A stretch of DNA of 64,000 nucleotides from Brucella pseudogrignonensis (GCF_032190615.1 NZ_JAVLAT010000002.1:248001-312000); one strand, 5' to 3'. Counted from the first letter of the stretch, positions 37,034-46,637 are shown. Numbers and translations: made by a program. Notes: a model not told the origin generated them from the letters alone.

Positions 37034-37049
37034 ACCATTGGAAATGCTC
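37012..37049 (+). other. Stem-loop spanning the ansA stop codon
   Basis: GAGCATTTCCA (37012-37022) and TGGAAATGCTC (37039-37049) form a perfect 11-bp stem with a 16-base loop containing the ansA TGA. A T-run follows at 37060-37065. It may be a first terminator or an mRNA-stabilising structure. Confidence 0.6.
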
Positions 37050-37066
37050 TATCTCTCTGTTTTTTA

Positions 37067-37112
37067 AGCGCATCGTGTTCCGAAAACCGTTTCACACTTT
37101 TCACGATGCGCT
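37067..37112. repeat. Rhizobiales-type palindromic intergenic repeat, copy 1
   Basis: AGCGCATCGTG (37067-37077) pairs with CACGATGCGCT (37102-37112). The inner sequence TTCCGAAAACCGTTTCACA is the same kind as in the copies at 37538 and 48799. These mosaics of GCGCATC-CCGAAAA-type blocks are common between genes of Brucella and rhizobia. Confidence 0.75.
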
Positions 37113-37141
37113 CTAAGATACATCGCAAAATTGAAAGCCAA

Positions 37142-37171
37142 AACGCGTCGCAACCTGCGGCGCGTTTTTTT
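37142..37171 (+). terminator. Rho-independent terminator of the ansP-ansA operon
   Basis: AACGCGTCGCA (37142-37152) and TGCGGCGCGTT (37156-37166) form an 11-bp stem with one wobble and a 3-base loop, followed directly by a run of seven T. Textbook intrinsic terminator. Confidence 0.88.
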
Positions 37172-37241
37172 GTTGTCATCTGCCTGACCTCAAAACATAT
37201 ATGACTTTTTTATTTTTCACCCCTCTCCCCTCTCTCGAAAC

Positions 37242-37294
37242 CCTATGGGCTGCGGCAGCATAATCCCTGCTGTGGAAACAGAGAGCCCCATAGG
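37242..37294 (+). promoter_or_regulatory. Structured leader of the kdp operon, possible cis-acting RNA
   Basis: CCTATGGGCT (37242-37251) can pair with AGCCCCATAGG (37284-37294, one bulged C). Inside, CAGCA (37256-37260) can pair with TGCTG (37268-37272). The structure ends about 38 bases before the first small ORF of the kdp transcript. I do not recognise it as a named riboswitch. Confidence 0.4.
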
Positions 37295-37331
37295 CATTCG
37301 GCCATGAGGCAATCGCGACAGGGCATTCAAA

Positions 37332-37418
37332 ATGACAATGGATATCGCCGTTCTTGGTATAGGCATCGCTTTCTTCGCCATGCTGTTTGGCTATTTGCGC
37401 CTTTGCGAGAGGCTTTGA
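37332..37418 (+). CDS. Small membrane protein preceding kdpF
   Basis: A 28-codon ORF, ATG at 37332 and TGA at 37416-37418, encoding MTMDIAVLGIGIAFFAMLFG then YLRLCERL: a single membrane helix (about 4-21) ending in a charged tail. It ends 9 bases before kdpF, and the GAGG that serves kdpF overlaps its stop, so the two are coupled. Similar short ORFs precede kdp operons in other proteobacteria as far as I recall. Function unknown. The start lacks a strong Shine-Dalgarno. Confidence 0.55.
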   Translation: MTMDIAVLGIGIAFFAMLFGYLRLCERL

Positions 37419-37427
37419 GGACACGCC

Positions 37428-37517
37428 ATGCTGATTGAATATATCGCAGGCGCCTTGGTTGCGGCTTTCGTTGCCGCCTACCTTCTTTACGCGCTCATTC
37501 GTCCGGAACGGTTCTGA
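37428..37517 (+). CDS. kdpF: K+-transporting ATPase subunit KdpF
   Basis: 29 residues, too short for most gene finders: one membrane helix (about 5-24) with the typical KdpF ending ALIRPERF. KdpF stabilises the KdpABC complex in the inner membrane. GAGG lies about 9 bases upstream of the ATG. A palindromic repeat separates it from kdpA. Confidence 0.88.
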   Translation: MLIEYIAGALVAAFVAAYLLYALIRPERF

Positions 37518-37537
37518 ATAAGCAGCCTATTTGAGCC

Positions 37538-37640
37538 TAGAGCGCATCCCGAAAAGTGGGAACCGTTTTTCGGATACGATGCGCGTTAAACCAAAGATTT
37601 AGAGCGCCGATCTGTTTCAATCAGATCGAAACACGCTCTA
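37538..37640. repeat. Composite palindromic repeat, copy 2, between kdpF and kdpA
   Basis: Outer arms TAGAGCG (37538-37544) and CGCTCTA (37634-37640). The left part carries GCGCATCCCGAAAAGTGGG and its partner CGGATACGATGCGC. The right part carries GATCTG (37609-37614) pairing with CAGATC (37622-37627). Two repeat modules are thus fused. It sits within the kdp transcript and would form RNA hairpins there. Confidence 0.75.
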
Positions 37641-37659
37641 ATCAGGCTTGGGAAAAACC

Positions 37660-39363
37660 ATGACAATCAATGGATGGATACAGATCCTCATCTTTTGCGG
37701 GATTATAATCGTGCTCATAAAGCCGCTTGGCAGCTATATGACGCGCGTTTTCAATGGCGAGCGCACGTTTCTGTCGCCTGTCCTCGTTCCCATCGAACGG
37801 GGACTTTATCGTCTGGCAGGAACAAGCGAGAGTGAGGAGCAGCACTGGACGAGCTATGCAGCCGCCATGCTGCTGTTCAATCTTGCAGGCTTTCTGCTGC
37901 TTTATTTTCTGCAACGCGCGCAAGGTTCCTTGCCTTTCAACCCTATGGGCATGAGCAATGTGCCCGCCGATCTCGCCTTCAACACAGCAACAAGTTTTGT
38001 GACCAACACCAACTGGCAGAACTATGGTGGCGAAAGCACCATGTCCTATCTCACCCAGATGGCAGGTCTTACGGTCCAGAACTTCGTTTCGGCTGCAACG
38101 GGTGTGGCCATTGCCATTGCACTTATCCGCGCCTTCTCGCGCAAATCGATGAAGACGCTGGGCAATTTCTGGTGTGACCTCACACGCTGCATACTCTATA
38201 TCCTGCTGCCGATTTGTGTGGTCATGACGCTTATTTTTGTCACGCTCGGTGTACCGCAGACGCTCGGCTCTTACGTCGAAGCCACCACGCTTGAAGGCGC
38301 GCGACAGGTCATAGCGCTTGGTCCGGTCGCTTCTCAGCTTGCCATCAAGATGCTCGGCACCAATGGCGGCGGCTTCTTCAATGCCAATTCCGCGCATCCA
38401 TTTGAAAATCCCGATGCCATTTCGAACATGATCCAGATGGTAGCGATTTTTGCCATCGGTGCAGGCCTTACCAATGTGTTTGGCCGCATGGTCGGCAATG
38501 AAAAGCAGGGCTGGGCGATTTTCGCTGCGATGGGCGTGCTCTTTGTGGCCGGTGTTGCCATTTGCTACTGGGCAGAAGCTGCGGGCAATCCGCTGATCCA
38601 TGCGCTTGGCATTGATGGCGGCAATATGGAAGGCAAGGAGACCCGCTTCGGCATTACGATGTCGGCGCTATTTGCAGTGGTGACGACAGCCGCCTCCTGT
38701 GGCGCAGTCATTGCCATGCATGACAGCATGATGGCGCTTGGCGGCATGATCCCCATGATCAACATGATGCTGGGTGAAATCATTATCGGCGGCGTGGGCG
38801 CAGGCTTCTACGGCATCATCCTGTTTGTTGTGGTGGCAATCTTCGTGGCTGGTCTGATGGTCGGACGCACACCGGAATATCTGGGCAAGAAAATCGAGGT
38901 AAAAGAGGTGAAGATGGCCATGCTCGCCGTTCTCTGCCTGCCGCTTTCGATCCTTGGCTTTACGGCAATCGCCACAGTCATTCCGGCGGGTCTAAGCTCG
39001 ATAGCCAATCCCGGACCGCATGGTTTTTCGGAAATCCTTTATGCCTATACGTCGGGCACCGCCAATAACGGTTCTGCCTTTGGCGGCCTCTCGGGCAACA
39101 CGCCCTGGTACAATATCACCATCGGTCTTGCGATGCTGATGGGCCGCTTTCTGGTCATCGTTCCGACACTGGCAATTGCAGGCTCACTCGTTGCCAAGAA
39201 GGCAGCACCCGAATCCGCCGGGACATTCCCGACCCACGGACCGCTTTTCGTCGGTCTGCTGATCGGTGTCATTCTCGTTGTGGGTGGTCTGATCTTCTTC
39301 CCCGCACTGGCGCTCGGACCTTTGGCTGAACATCTCGCGCTGATCAACGGGCAAACATTCTAA
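37660..39363 (+). CDS. kdpA: K+-transporting ATPase subunit A, K+-binding/channel subunit
   Basis: 567 residues from the ATG at 37660; a TTG at 37648 is in frame but unlikely. Polytopic K+-channel-like subunit with the four degenerate selectivity loops: [35 protein letters not shown], then [13 protein letters not shown] and [15 protein letters not shown]. All four pore regions are present, so it should be functional. It forms the K+ pathway of the inner-membrane KdpFABC pump. Its stop overlaps the ATG of a small ORF (TAATG). Confidence 0.96.
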   Translation: MTINGWIQILIFCGIIIVLIKPLGSYMTRVFNGERTFLSPVLVPIERGLYRLAGTSESEEQHWTSYAAAMLLFNLAGFLLLYFLQRAQGSLPFNPMGMSNVPADLAFNTATSFVTNTNWQNYGGESTMSYLTQMAGLTVQNFVSAATGVAIAIALIRAFSRKSMKTLGNFWCDLTRCILYILLPICVVMTLIFVTLGVPQTLGSYVEATTLEGARQVIALGPVASQLAIKMLGTNGGGFFNANSAHPFENPDAISNMIQMVAIFAIGAGLTNVFGRMVGNEKQGWAIFAAMGVLFVAGVAICYWAEAAGNPLIHALGIDGGNMEGKETRFGITMSALFAVVTTAASCGAVIAMHDSMMALGGMIPMINMMLGEIIIGGVGAGFYGIILFVVVAIFVAGLMVGRTPEYLGKKIEVKEVKMAMLAVLCLPLSILGFTAIATVIPAGLSSIANPGPHGFSEILYAYTSGTANNGSAFGGLSGNTPWYNITIGLAMLMGRFLVIVPTLAIAGSLVAKKAAPESAGTFPTHGPLFVGLLIGVILVVGGLIFFPALALGPLAEHLALINGQTF

Positions 39364-39518
39364 TGCACATATTCAGCAAGTTAATAACTCCTTTTTGCAT
39401 CCATTCGGATGCACGGAGTTTTAGGCCATCAAACCTCATTCTCCTCATTCTTGCAGCAGTGCTGATGATCGTACTTGCTGCAGAATTTCTGGGTCCGCTT
39501 TTCTGGAGTTCCCTATGA
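39363..39518 (+). CDS. Small membrane ORF between kdpA and kdpB
   Basis: A 51-codon ORF whose ATG overlaps the kdpA stop (TAATG at 39361-39365) and whose TGA overlaps the kdpB ATG (ATGA at 39515-39518). It exactly fills the gap. The product has a polar N-terminus (1-23) and one strong membrane helix (about 25-43, [20 protein letters not shown]), then GPLFWSSL. The same DNA can form a stem-loop: ACTCC (39387-39391) and TGCATCC (39396-39402) pair with GGATGCA (39407-39413) and GGAGT (39415-39419). Either a small Kdp-associated peptide or a coupling leader for kdpB; I do not recognise the protein. Confidence 0.5.
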   Translation: MHIFSKLITPFCIHSDARSFRPSNLILLILAAVLMIVLAAEFLGPLFWSSL

Positions 39519-41572
39519 GCAAGTCCCAATCCGCCAAAGTCGTTAAGGCCAGCATCCTTGATGCGCGCATCCTCATTCCCGCCATTGGTGACGCTTTTCG
39601 CAAGCTTAATCCCAAAAGCCTTGCACGCAATCCGGTGATGTTCGTGGTGGCTGTGGTCTCCATGCTTACAACTGTTCTTCTGTTGAAAGATGTTGCGACC
39701 AGCGGAGCCGATATCGGCTTTTCGTTCCAGATCGTGCTCTGGCTCTGGTTCACGGTGCTGTTTGCCAATTTTGCCGAAGCCGTTGCCGAAGGTCGTGGCA
39801 AGGCACAGGCGGAATCCCTGCGCCGCACCCGCACGGAAACCCAGGCCAAACTGCTGCGCGATATAGGCCAGAAAGACTTTACGACCGTACCTGGTACAAG
39901 TCTCAAGGTCGGCGATGTGGTGATCGTTGAAGCAGGCGATATCATTCCATCCGACGGCGAAGTCATCGAAGGTGTGGCTTCCGTCAACGAAGCAGCCATC
40001 ACAGGTGAATCCGCTCCGGTCATTCGTGAATCGGGCGGCGACCGCTCTGCTGTCACCGGCGGTACGCAGGTTCTGTCTGACTGGATCAAGGTCCGCATCA
40101 CAGCGGCTCAGGGCTCGACTTTCATCGACAAAATGATCAGCCTTGTCGAAGGGGCTGAACGCCAGAAGACGCCAAATGAAATCGCGCTCAACATCCTGCT
40201 TGCAGGCATGACGCTGATCTTCGTTCTGGCTGTGGTGACAATTCCCAGCTTTGCCTCCTATGCGGGCGGTTATATTCCCGTCATCGTGCTGGTTGCCCTT
40301 TTCGTGACCCTGATCCCGACCACAATCGGCGCACTTTTGTCGGCAATCGGCATCGCCGGCATGGACCGTCTGGTGCGCTTCAATGTGCTTGCGATGTCTG
40401 GTCGTGCGGTGGAAGCTGCCGGTGATGTTGACACGCTTTTGCTCGACAAGACCGGCACAATCACGCTCGGCAATCGTCAGGCCACAGCCTTCATGCCGGT
40501 TAGCGGCGTGAATGAACTGGCCCTTGCCGATGCCGCACAATTGGCCTCGCTTGCAGACGAAACGCCCGAAGGCCGCTCCATCGTCGTTCTTGCCAAGGAA
40601 AAATACGACATGCGCGGCCGCGATATGCAGAGCCTGAATGCGATCTTCGTGCCTTTCACGGCGCAAAGCCGGATGAGCGGTGTCGATGTTGACGGGTCGT
40701 CGATCCGCAAGGGCGCGGTTGATGCCGTGCTCAAACATGCAACATCGGATGAGAAGACCGTCCATGAATTGCAAGCCATTGCCGACACAATCGCCAAAAC
40801 CGGCGGAACGCCTTTGGCAGTCAGCAAGGATGGACGCCTGCTTGGCGTCATTCACCTCAAGGATATCGTCAAGGGCGGCATTCGCGAGCGTTTCACTGAA
40901 TTGCGCCGCATGGGTATCCGCACAGTGATGATTACTGGCGACAATCCGATGACGGCGGCGGCGATTGCTGCAGAAGCAGGTGTCGATGATTTTCTGGCGC
41001 AGGCAACGCCTGAAAACAAGCTTGAGCTTATCCGGCAGGAACAGGCCAAGGGCAAGCTCGTGGCCATGTGCGGCGACGGCACCAATGACGCGCCAGCCCT
41101 GGCGCAGGCCGATGTCGGCGTTGCCATGAATACGGGTACGGTTGCCGCACGCGAGGCCGGGAATATGGTCGATCTCGATAGCGATCCAACCAAGCTCATC
41201 GAGATTGTTGAGATCGGCAAGCAATTGCTGATGACGCGCGGCGCACTCACGACCTTCTCGATTGCCAATGACATTGCCAAGTATTTTGCGATCATTCCCG
41301 CGATGTTTCTCGCCTTTTATCCGCAGCTTGGCGCGCTCAACATCATGGGGCTTGCAACCCCACAAAGCGCGATCCTCTCGGCGATCATCTTCAACGCACT
41401 CATCATTGTCGCGCTGATCCCGCTTTCGCTGAAGGGCGTTGCTTATAAGCCTGTCGGCGCAGGCGCACTGCTGTCGCGCAATCTTCTGATCTACGGTCTC
41501 GGCGGCGTCATTGTTCCGTTCATCGGCATTAAGGCCATTGATATGGCCATCGTCGCCCTCGGCCTGGTTTAA
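39515..41572 (+). CDS. kdpB: K+-transporting ATPase subunit B (P-type ATPase)
   Basis: 685 residues. P-type ATPase with the phosphorylated Asp311 in [13 protein letters not shown], the actuator motif [10 protein letters not shown], and the hinge motif [21 protein letters not shown]. Type IA pump; hydrolyses ATP to drive K+ through KdpA. GGAG about 7 bases before the ATG lies inside the preceding small ORF, so translation is likely coupled. A 754-codon open frame on the other strand is only its shadow. Confidence 0.97.
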   Translation: MSKSQSAKVVKASILDARILIPAIGDAFRKLNPKSLARNPVMFVVAVVSMLTTVLLLKDVATSGADIGFSFQIVLWLWFTVLFANFAEAVAEGRGKAQAESLRRTRTETQAKLLRDIGQKDFTTVPGTSLKVGDVVIVEAGDIIPSDGEVIEGVASVNEAAITGESAPVIRESGGDRSAVTGGTQVLSDWIKVRITAAQGSTFIDKMISLVEGAERQKTPNEIALNILLAGMTLIFVLAVVTIPSFASYAGGYIPVIVLVALFVTLIPTTIGALLSAIGIAGMDRLVRFNVLAMSGRAVEAAGDVDTLLLDKTGTITLGNRQATAFMPVSGVNELALADAAQLASLADETPEGRSIVVLAKEKYDMRGRDMQSLNAIFVPFTAQSRMSGVDVDGSSIRKGAVDAVLKHATSDEKTVHELQAIADTIAKTGGTPLAVSKDGRLLGVIHLKDIVKGGIRERFTELRRMGIRTVMITGDNPMTAAAIAAEAGVDDFLAQATPENKLELIRQEQAKGKLVAMCGDGTNDAPALAQADVGVAMNTGTVAAREAGNMVDLDSDPTKLIEIVEIGKQLLMTRGALTTFSIANDIAKYFAIIPAMFLAFYPQLGALNIMGLATPQSAILSAIIFNALIIVALIPLSLKGVAYKPVGAGALLSRNLLIYGLGGVIVPFIGIKAIDMAIVALGLV

Positions 41573-41583
41573 GGAACAAGAAA

Positions 41584-42156
41584 ATGTTGAAACAACTGCG
41601 TCCAGCACTCGTCATGATCGTTGCTCTTACTGTCATCACAGGGCTGATTTATCCGCTTGGCATGACCGGGCTTGCGCAAGCCATCTTTCCGCAACGGGCC
41701 AATGGCAGCCTCATCGAAAAGGATGGCAAGGTGATCGGTTCTGAACTGATCGGCCAGAAATTTGCAGGCGAGCGCTATTTCCATGGCCGCCCTTCTGCGG
41801 CTGGCAAAGAAGGTTATGATGCTGCAAGCTCGGGTGGCTCCAATCTTGGACCAACCAATCCGGCACTGATTGCACGCATCAAAGCCGATGCCGACGCATT
41901 GCGACAGGGTACACCCAATGCCGACGTGCCGATTGATCTCGTCACAACATCGGCAAGCGGGCTTGATCCGCATATCTCACCGCAAGCGGCTCTTTTTCAG
42001 GTGCCTCGCGTTGCCAAAGTGCGCGGGCTTGATGAAGCGAGCCTTCGCGGCATCGTCGAACAGCAGATCGAGCAGCGCGAGCTTGGTTTTCTTGGTGAGC
42101 CCGTGGTCAATGTGCTCAAGCTTAATCTTGTTCTGGACAGAACCGGGATTAACTAG
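41584..42156 (+). CDS. kdpC: K+-transporting ATPase subunit C
   Basis: 190 residues, one N-terminal membrane helix (about 9-31) and a periplasmic domain with the family motifs [34 protein letters not shown] and [13 protein letters not shown]. KdpC is the catalytic chaperone of KdpB. Starts 11 bases after kdpB. Confidence 0.95.
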   Translation: MLKQLRPALVMIVALTVITGLIYPLGMTGLAQAIFPQRANGSLIEKDGKVIGSELIGQKFAGERYFHGRPSAAGKEGYDAASSGGSNLGPTNPALIARIKADADALRQGTPNADVPIDLVTTSASGLDPHISPQAALFQVPRVAKVRGLDEASLRGIVEQQIEQRELGFLGEPVVNVLKLNLVLDRTGIN

Positions 42157-42163
42157 AATAAAA

Positions 42164-42184
42164 TAGCGGCGGGCTTGCCCGCTA
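42164..42184 (+). other. Hairpin between kdpC and kdpD
   Basis: The segment from TAGC (42164) to GCTA (42184) folds into a short stem with core GCGGGC-TT-GCCCGC (42169-42182). No clear T-run follows, so it may lower rather than stop read-through from the pump genes into the sensor genes. Confidence 0.45.
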
Positions 42185-42208
42185 CCTTCTCATTTTGAGG
42201 AACAACGT

Positions 42209-44914
42209 TTGGTATCGGACGATCTTCGCCTTGGTGATATGAGGCCTTCCCCCGATGCGCTGCTTGAACAGGCAGAGCGCGAAACGCGCGGCCGTCTCAA
42301 GATATTTCTGGGAGCAGCACCCGGCGTCGGCAAGACCTATGAAATGCTGATGTCGGGACGTGCGCGCAAAGCGGACGGCATTGATGTGGTGATCGGCATT
42401 GTCGAGACGCATGGGCGACAGGCAACGGAAGCGCTGGTCGATGGGCTTGAAATCATCGACCGCAAGCCGGTGTCTTATCATGGCCACCGGCTCGATGAAA
42501 TGGACATCGATGCCATCCTCAAAAGACAGCCGCAACTGGTTCTGGTGGATGAGCTGGCCCACACCAATGCACCGGGCAGCCGTCATCCCAAACGCTATCA
42601 GGATGTCGAGGAAATTCTGGCGCGCGGGATCGATGTTTATACCACGCTCAATATTCAGCATGTCGAAAGCCTCAATGATGTGGTGGCACAGATTACCCGC
42701 ATCCGCGTGCGCGAAACCGTGCCCGACAGTATTATCGACCGGGCCGATGATATAGAGCTGATTGATCTTACACCGGACGATCTCATCAAGCGGCTTGACC
42801 AGGGCAAGATCTATCTGCCGAAAACCGCCAAGCGTGCGATCCGCAACTATTTTTCTCCCGGCAATCTGACTGCCCTGCGCGAACTTGCACTTCGCCGCAC
42901 CGCGCAGCGGGTTGACGAACAATTGCTCACCCATATGCGGGCACATGCCATTGAAGGGCCATGGGCTGCGGGTGATCGCGTTCTGGTTGCCATCGACCAG
43001 CGCACAAGCAGTGCTTCATTGGTGCGCTATGCGCGGCGGCTTGCCGATCGGATGCGGGCGCCCTGGGCTGCCATTCACATTGAAACACCGCGTTCGGCCA
43101 ATCTGTCCGATGAAGCAAAGGACCGGATTTCGGCAACCATGCGCCTTGCCGAAAGACTTGGCGGCGAAACCGTGATTATTCCCGGCCAGAACATTGCCGA
43201 AGATCTGGTGCGTTACGCCTCAACCCATAATTATACGCATATCGTTGCCGGAAAATCGGCAAAGTCACGCTGGCGCGAGGCAATCGAAGGCTCTGTCGCG
43301 CATGATCTTATCCGCCATTCAGGCGCGATTGATGTTCATATCACCTCGACTGCCGACCGCGACAAGGCGGGGACGACGCGTGGTGTCAAAACCGCAAGTC
43401 AACCGAGCGCCTTCAACATCAAGCCTTATCTCGCCGCCTCACTGGTCACGGCCTGCGCGCTTGGTGTCGGGCTTCTGCTCGACCAGTTTTTGGATGTGCG
43501 AAGCATCGCTCTGGTTTTCGTTGTAGGCGTTCTTGGCGTTGCGGTTACGCTCGGTCTTTGGCCAGCGCTGTTCGTGTCGGTGTTAAGCGCATTTGCCTAT
43601 AACTTCTTCTTCCTCTCGCCGCTCTACACGCTGTCTATCGCAGACCCAGAAAGCGTGGTGGCGCTTTCGTTCTTTCTGCTTGTCAGCTTTGTCGCCAGCA
43701 ATCTGGCAAGCCGCGTGCAGCGTCAGGCAGCAGCGGCACGGCAGCGCGCAAACATGACCGAGGATCTTTATCTTTTCAGCAAGAAGCTGGCGGGAACAGG
43801 TTCGCTCGATGATGTGCTCTGGGCAACCGCTTTTCAGATCGCCTCCATGCTGAAAGTGCGCGTTGTCATTCTGCTTCCCGAAGGTGAAAGCATCGCGGTT
43901 CGCGCGGGCTACCCGCCCGATGACAGTCTTGTCGATGCCGATATTGCTGCAGCTCACTGGGCTTGGGAACATGAACTGCCAGCCGGTCGCGGTGCGGATA
44001 CGCTGCCCGGCGCCAAGCGGCTTTATCTGCCGCTCAAGACGGCGCGCACGTCCGTTGGCGTGATCGGGCTCGATAATGATCGGCAGGGGCCAATCCTGAC
44101 ACCCGAACAGCAGAGACTTTTTGAAGCGCTCAGTGATCAGGCGGCCATTGCCATCGAGCGTGTGCAGCTTGTGGGCGATGTTGAACGCGCCAAGCTTGCA
44201 GCAGAGGCAGACAAGCTCCGCTCGGCGCTTCTCACCTCCATATCGCACGATCTTAAAACACCACTTGCGGGCATTATGGGGGCCGCCACCACATTACGCG
44301 ACTATTCCGTTTCGCTGCCCGAAGGCGACCGCACCGAATTGCTATCGACCATTGTCGAGCAATCCGAACGGCTGAACCGCTTCATCGCCAATCTGCTTGA
44401 TATGACACGCATTGAATCAGGTGCCATGGAGCCCAAACTGTCGCTGCACTATCTCGGCGATATTGTGGGAGCAGCGCTGCATCGCACGGTCAAGATTCTC
44501 GCGCATCACAAGCTTCAGGTGGCGGTCGCAGCCGATCTTCCCATGCTGCGGCTTGATGCGGTCTTGTTTGAGCAGGTATTGTTCAATCTTCTCGATAATG
44601 CCGCAAAATATGCGCCGCAGGGATCAGAAATTGCGCTTGAAGCGCATGTCGAGCGTGGTCATGTGGTGCTTGAAATCAGCGATCATGGTCCCGGTATTCC
44701 CGCTATCGATCTTAAACGGGTTTTCGATACATTCTATCGCGTTCGCAAGGGTGATCACGTACAGGCAGGAACGGGCTTGGGCCTTTCCATTGCCCGCGGC
44801 TTCACAGAAGCAATGGGCGGAACTATTCGGGCCGGAAACCGGCCTGAGGGTTCCGGCGCCCGTTTTACGATAACCATACCGCTGCCGGTTCAAGAGACAG
44901 ACAGGAACGCATGA
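42209..44914 (+). CDS. kdpD: Sensor histidine kinase KdpD
   Basis: 901 residues, TTG start at 42209 behind GAGGA. N-terminal KdpD domain with Walker A GAAPGVGKTYEM, a universal-stress-like domain (about 250-370), four closely spaced membrane helices (about 405-500), GAF-like region, then HisKA with the phosphorylated His680 in SISHDLKTPLAG. The HATPase boxes are NLLDNAAKYAP, DHGPGIP and GTGLGLSIARGF. It senses K+ limitation and phosphorylates KdpE. All catalytic motifs are intact. Confidence 0.95.
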   Translation: MVSDDLRLGDMRPSPDALLEQAERETRGRLKIFLGAAPGVGKTYEMLMSGRARKADGIDVVIGIVETHGRQATEALVDGLEIIDRKPVSYHGHRLDEMDIDAILKRQPQLVLVDELAHTNAPGSRHPKRYQDVEEILARGIDVYTTLNIQHVESLNDVVAQITRIRVRETVPDSIIDRADDIELIDLTPDDLIKRLDQGKIYLPKTAKRAIRNYFSPGNLTALRELALRRTAQRVDEQLLTHMRAHAIEGPWAAGDRVLVAIDQRTSSASLVRYARRLADRMRAPWAAIHIETPRSANLSDEAKDRISATMRLAERLGGETVIIPGQNIAEDLVRYASTHNYTHIVAGKSAKSRWREAIEGSVAHDLIRHSGAIDVHITSTADRDKAGTTRGVKTASQPSAFNIKPYLAASLVTACALGVGLLLDQFLDVRSIALVFVVGVLGVAVTLGLWPALFVSVLSAFAYNFFFLSPLYTLSIADPESVVALSFFLLVSFVASNLASRVQRQAAAARQRANMTEDLYLFSKKLAGTGSLDDVLWATAFQIASMLKVRVVILLPEGESIAVRAGYPPDDSLVDADIAAAHWAWEHELPAGRGADTLPGAKRLYLPLKTARTSVGVIGLDNDRQGPILTPEQQRLFEALSDQAAIAIERVQLVGDVERAKLAAEADKLRSALLTSISHDLKTPLAGIMGAATTLRDYSVSLPEGDRTELLSTIVEQSERLNRFIANLLDMTRIESGAMEPKLSLHYLGDIVGAALHRTVKILAHHKLQVAVAADLPMLRLDAVLFEQVLFNLLDNAAKYAPQGSEIALEAHVERGHVVLEISDHGPGIPAIDLKRVFDTFYRVRKGDHVQAGTGLGLSIARGFTEAMGGTIRAGNRPEGSGARFTITIPLPVQETDRNA

Positions 44915-45615
44915 ACGATCCAAAGCCGAAAATTCTGATCGTCGATGACGAGCCACCCATTCGCAAATTGCTGCGGGTGGGGCTTACGACCGAAGGCTAT
45001 ACGATCATTGAAGCGACCAATGCGCGCGAAGCAGACCTGTTGCTTGAGAGCGAAAAGCCCGATCTCGTTCTGCTTGACCTTGGCTTGCCCGATAAGGACG
45101 GCCACGAACTTCTGCGCCTGTGGCGCGAACGGGGACTGACGCTGCCAGTCCTCATCCTTTCAAGCCGTACCGATGAGGCAGGCATTGTGCGCGCACTTGA
45201 AACAGGTGCGGACGATTATGTAGCCAAGCCTTTTGGCATGAAGGAACTGGCGGCAAGAACGCGGGTGGCGCTGCGCCATAAACTGCACCAGCAGGGCGAG
45301 AAGCCGGTTTTCCAGAGCGATGGTTTATCGGTCGATCTGGTCAGGCGCATCGTGAAGCTTGATGATGCGGAGATAAAGCTCTCGCCCAAGGAATATGAAA
45401 TCCTGCGTCTGCTTGTTCAGCACGCCGGCAAGGTGCTGACGCATCAATTTATTCTGAGCCATGTGTGGGGACCGGCGGCCGATGTGCAATATCTGCGCAT
45501 CTATGTCCGCCAGCTGCGCCAGAAAATCGAGAAGTCTCCCGATCAACCGCATTATATTCTGACAGAAACAGGCGTCGGCTATCGCCTGCGCGAAGCCGAC
45601 GCAATCACTGCATGA
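44911..45615 (+). CDS. kdpE: Response regulator KdpE
   Basis: 234 residues, OmpR/PhoB family. Receiver domain with the acidic pair DDE at 11-13, phosphoacceptor Asp56 (LVLLDLGLPD), and the conserved Lys in VAKPFGMKEL. C-terminal winged helix with LSPKEYEILRLLVQHAGKV. Overlaps kdpD by ATGA. Activates kdp transcription, presumably from a promoter in 37172-37331. Confidence 0.95.
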   Translation: MNDPKPKILIVDDEPPIRKLLRVGLTTEGYTIIEATNAREADLLLESEKPDLVLLDLGLPDKDGHELLRLWRERGLTLPVLILSSRTDEAGIVRALETGADDYVAKPFGMKELAARTRVALRHKLHQQGEKPVFQSDGLSVDLVRRIVKLDDAEIKLSPKEYEILRLLVQHAGKVLTHQFILSHVWGPAADVQYLRIYVRQLRQKIEKSPDQPHYILTETGVGYRLREADAITA

Positions 45616-45780
45616 TTAGGATGGGGTTTTTGACGCCTTGGACTTTTTCAGTGTCTTGCCGTGATTGGCAATCCAGTCCATCGCGGCCAGAAGCACGCCA
45701 AGAACCGTGGAATAATTGTTCAAGATAAAGGGCGCCACATGTCCAGTGACGCCATAAAGCAAAAAATTGAATGGGCTCAA
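45616..45780 (-). CDS. Small protein coupled to the DUF1989 gene
   Basis: A 54-codon ORF from a TTG at 45780, which overlaps the DUF1989 stop as TTGA, to a TAA at 45616-45618, adjoining the end of kdpE. The product has a hydrophobic, aromatic first part (FNFLLYGVTGHVAPFILNNY), then VLGVLLAAMDWIANHGK and a Lys-rich tail. An alternative start codon cannot be chosen from sequence. I do not recognise the family. The tight coupling and tail-to-tail packing against kdpE are the main support. Confidence 0.45.
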   Translation of the reverse strand: MSPFNFLLYGVTGHVAPFILNNYSTVLGVLLAAMDWIANHGKTLKKSKASKTPS

Positions 45781-46637
45781 AGCCCATGTGTGCCGTCATA
45801 TCCGTTGATTTTTGGTGCGACCCAACCGTCTGGCTTACGAGCAGGCTTATAGACTTCAACGACCAATGGATAGCAAGCGGCTGTATCGGAGGAATGCTCC
45901 GACGAGCAGTCACCGCCCGGACAGGCCGACATGCAGCCCAGCAGATCGATTTCGGCGAAGAACTCAAGATAGTCGCCGGGGCGAACCGGGCTTGCCTTCA
46001 TGAAATACTGGCCGGTATCGCGCGTGAAGCCGGTGCACATGAAAACATTGAGAACGTCATGAACAAAATTGCCTGCATCTTCAAGAGATTTGCCCGTCTG
46101 TTTTGCAAAAGCGCGGGTTAGATTGGAGTGGCAACAGTGATGATACTGGCCGCCATTGCTGAGAAGATTGTGGGTATATGGGTCGCAGCGGGTTCCGATA
46201 ACATCGTGTACCGAGCCACCGAATTCATCAAAGCCATACCAGTCGAGCGTGTCATGCGTGATCGTCGCGATCGGACGCAGATAAGGCATGTTTGAGAACA
46301 GCTGATCACCAAGGCCAACATGCGTTCCATTGAGCGCGCGCGTCTTGCCGGTATAAAGCCGCTCATTAAGGTTTTTTGCATTAAAAAGGTTGAGATCGCC
46401 GACCTGCGAACCTTCGCTGCAAAGAATACGGCAGAAATGTCCCGCCGGTACCTGCCAGCACGCTGCATCACGTGCCGGAACGACAATGCGTTCGACAAAT
46501 TCCAATTCATCGCGCAGCGCGCGATAGGCTGCAAGATCAGGGCGCGGCAAAGTATCGACCGGATAGCAGATTACAGGTTTGATCGCCTTGCGCGCAGATG
46601 CATCTTCCGGCGCAAGGGTAATGGGCTCAGGTTTCAT
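45777..46637 (-). CDS. DUF1989 / urea carboxylase-associated family protein
   Basis: 286 residues with the DUF1989 pattern: CWQVPAGHFCRILCSEGSQVGDLNLFNA, then GTRCDPYTHNLLSNGGQYHHCCHSNL and CMSACPGGDCS, rich in conserved Cys/His. Relatives of this domain are urea-carboxylase-associated proteins, some of which form carboxyguanidine deiminase; others lie near amino-acid transporters with no known reaction. AAGGAG precedes the ATG. It is downstream of a GntR regulator and divergent from an amino-acid ABC transporter, so it may process the imported compound. Confidence 0.8.
   Translation of the reverse strand: MKPEPITLAPEDASARKAIKPVICYPVDTLPRPDLAAYRALRDELEFVERIVVPARDAACWQVPAGHFCRILCSEGSQVGDLNLFNAKNLNERLYTGKTRALNGTHVGLGDQLFSNMPYLRPIATITHDTLDWYGFDEFGGSVHDVIGTRCDPYTHNLLSNGGQYHHCCHSNLTRAFAKQTGKSLEDAGNFVHDVLNVFMCTGFTRDTGQYFMKASPVRPGDYLEFFAEIDLLGCMSACPGGDCSSEHSSDTAACYPLVVEVYKPARKPDGWVAPKINGYDGTHGL

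Noticed and set aside
37642..38601. A 319-codon minus-strand frame opposite kdpA
   Set aside because: kdpA is unmistakable on the plus strand and the antisense product has no recognisable domain.
39344..41608. A 754-codon open frame on the minus strand opposite kdpB
   Set aside because: Low-complexity His/Asn/Cys-rich translation with no family features; kdpB on the plus strand has all P-type ATPase motifs. It is an antisense shadow.
45605..45967. A 120-codon minus-strand frame over the end of kdpE and the DUF1989 gene
   Set aside because: It runs out of frame through the DUF1989 coding sequence and lacks a ribosome-binding site; the coupled 54-codon ORF in another frame is the better candidate.
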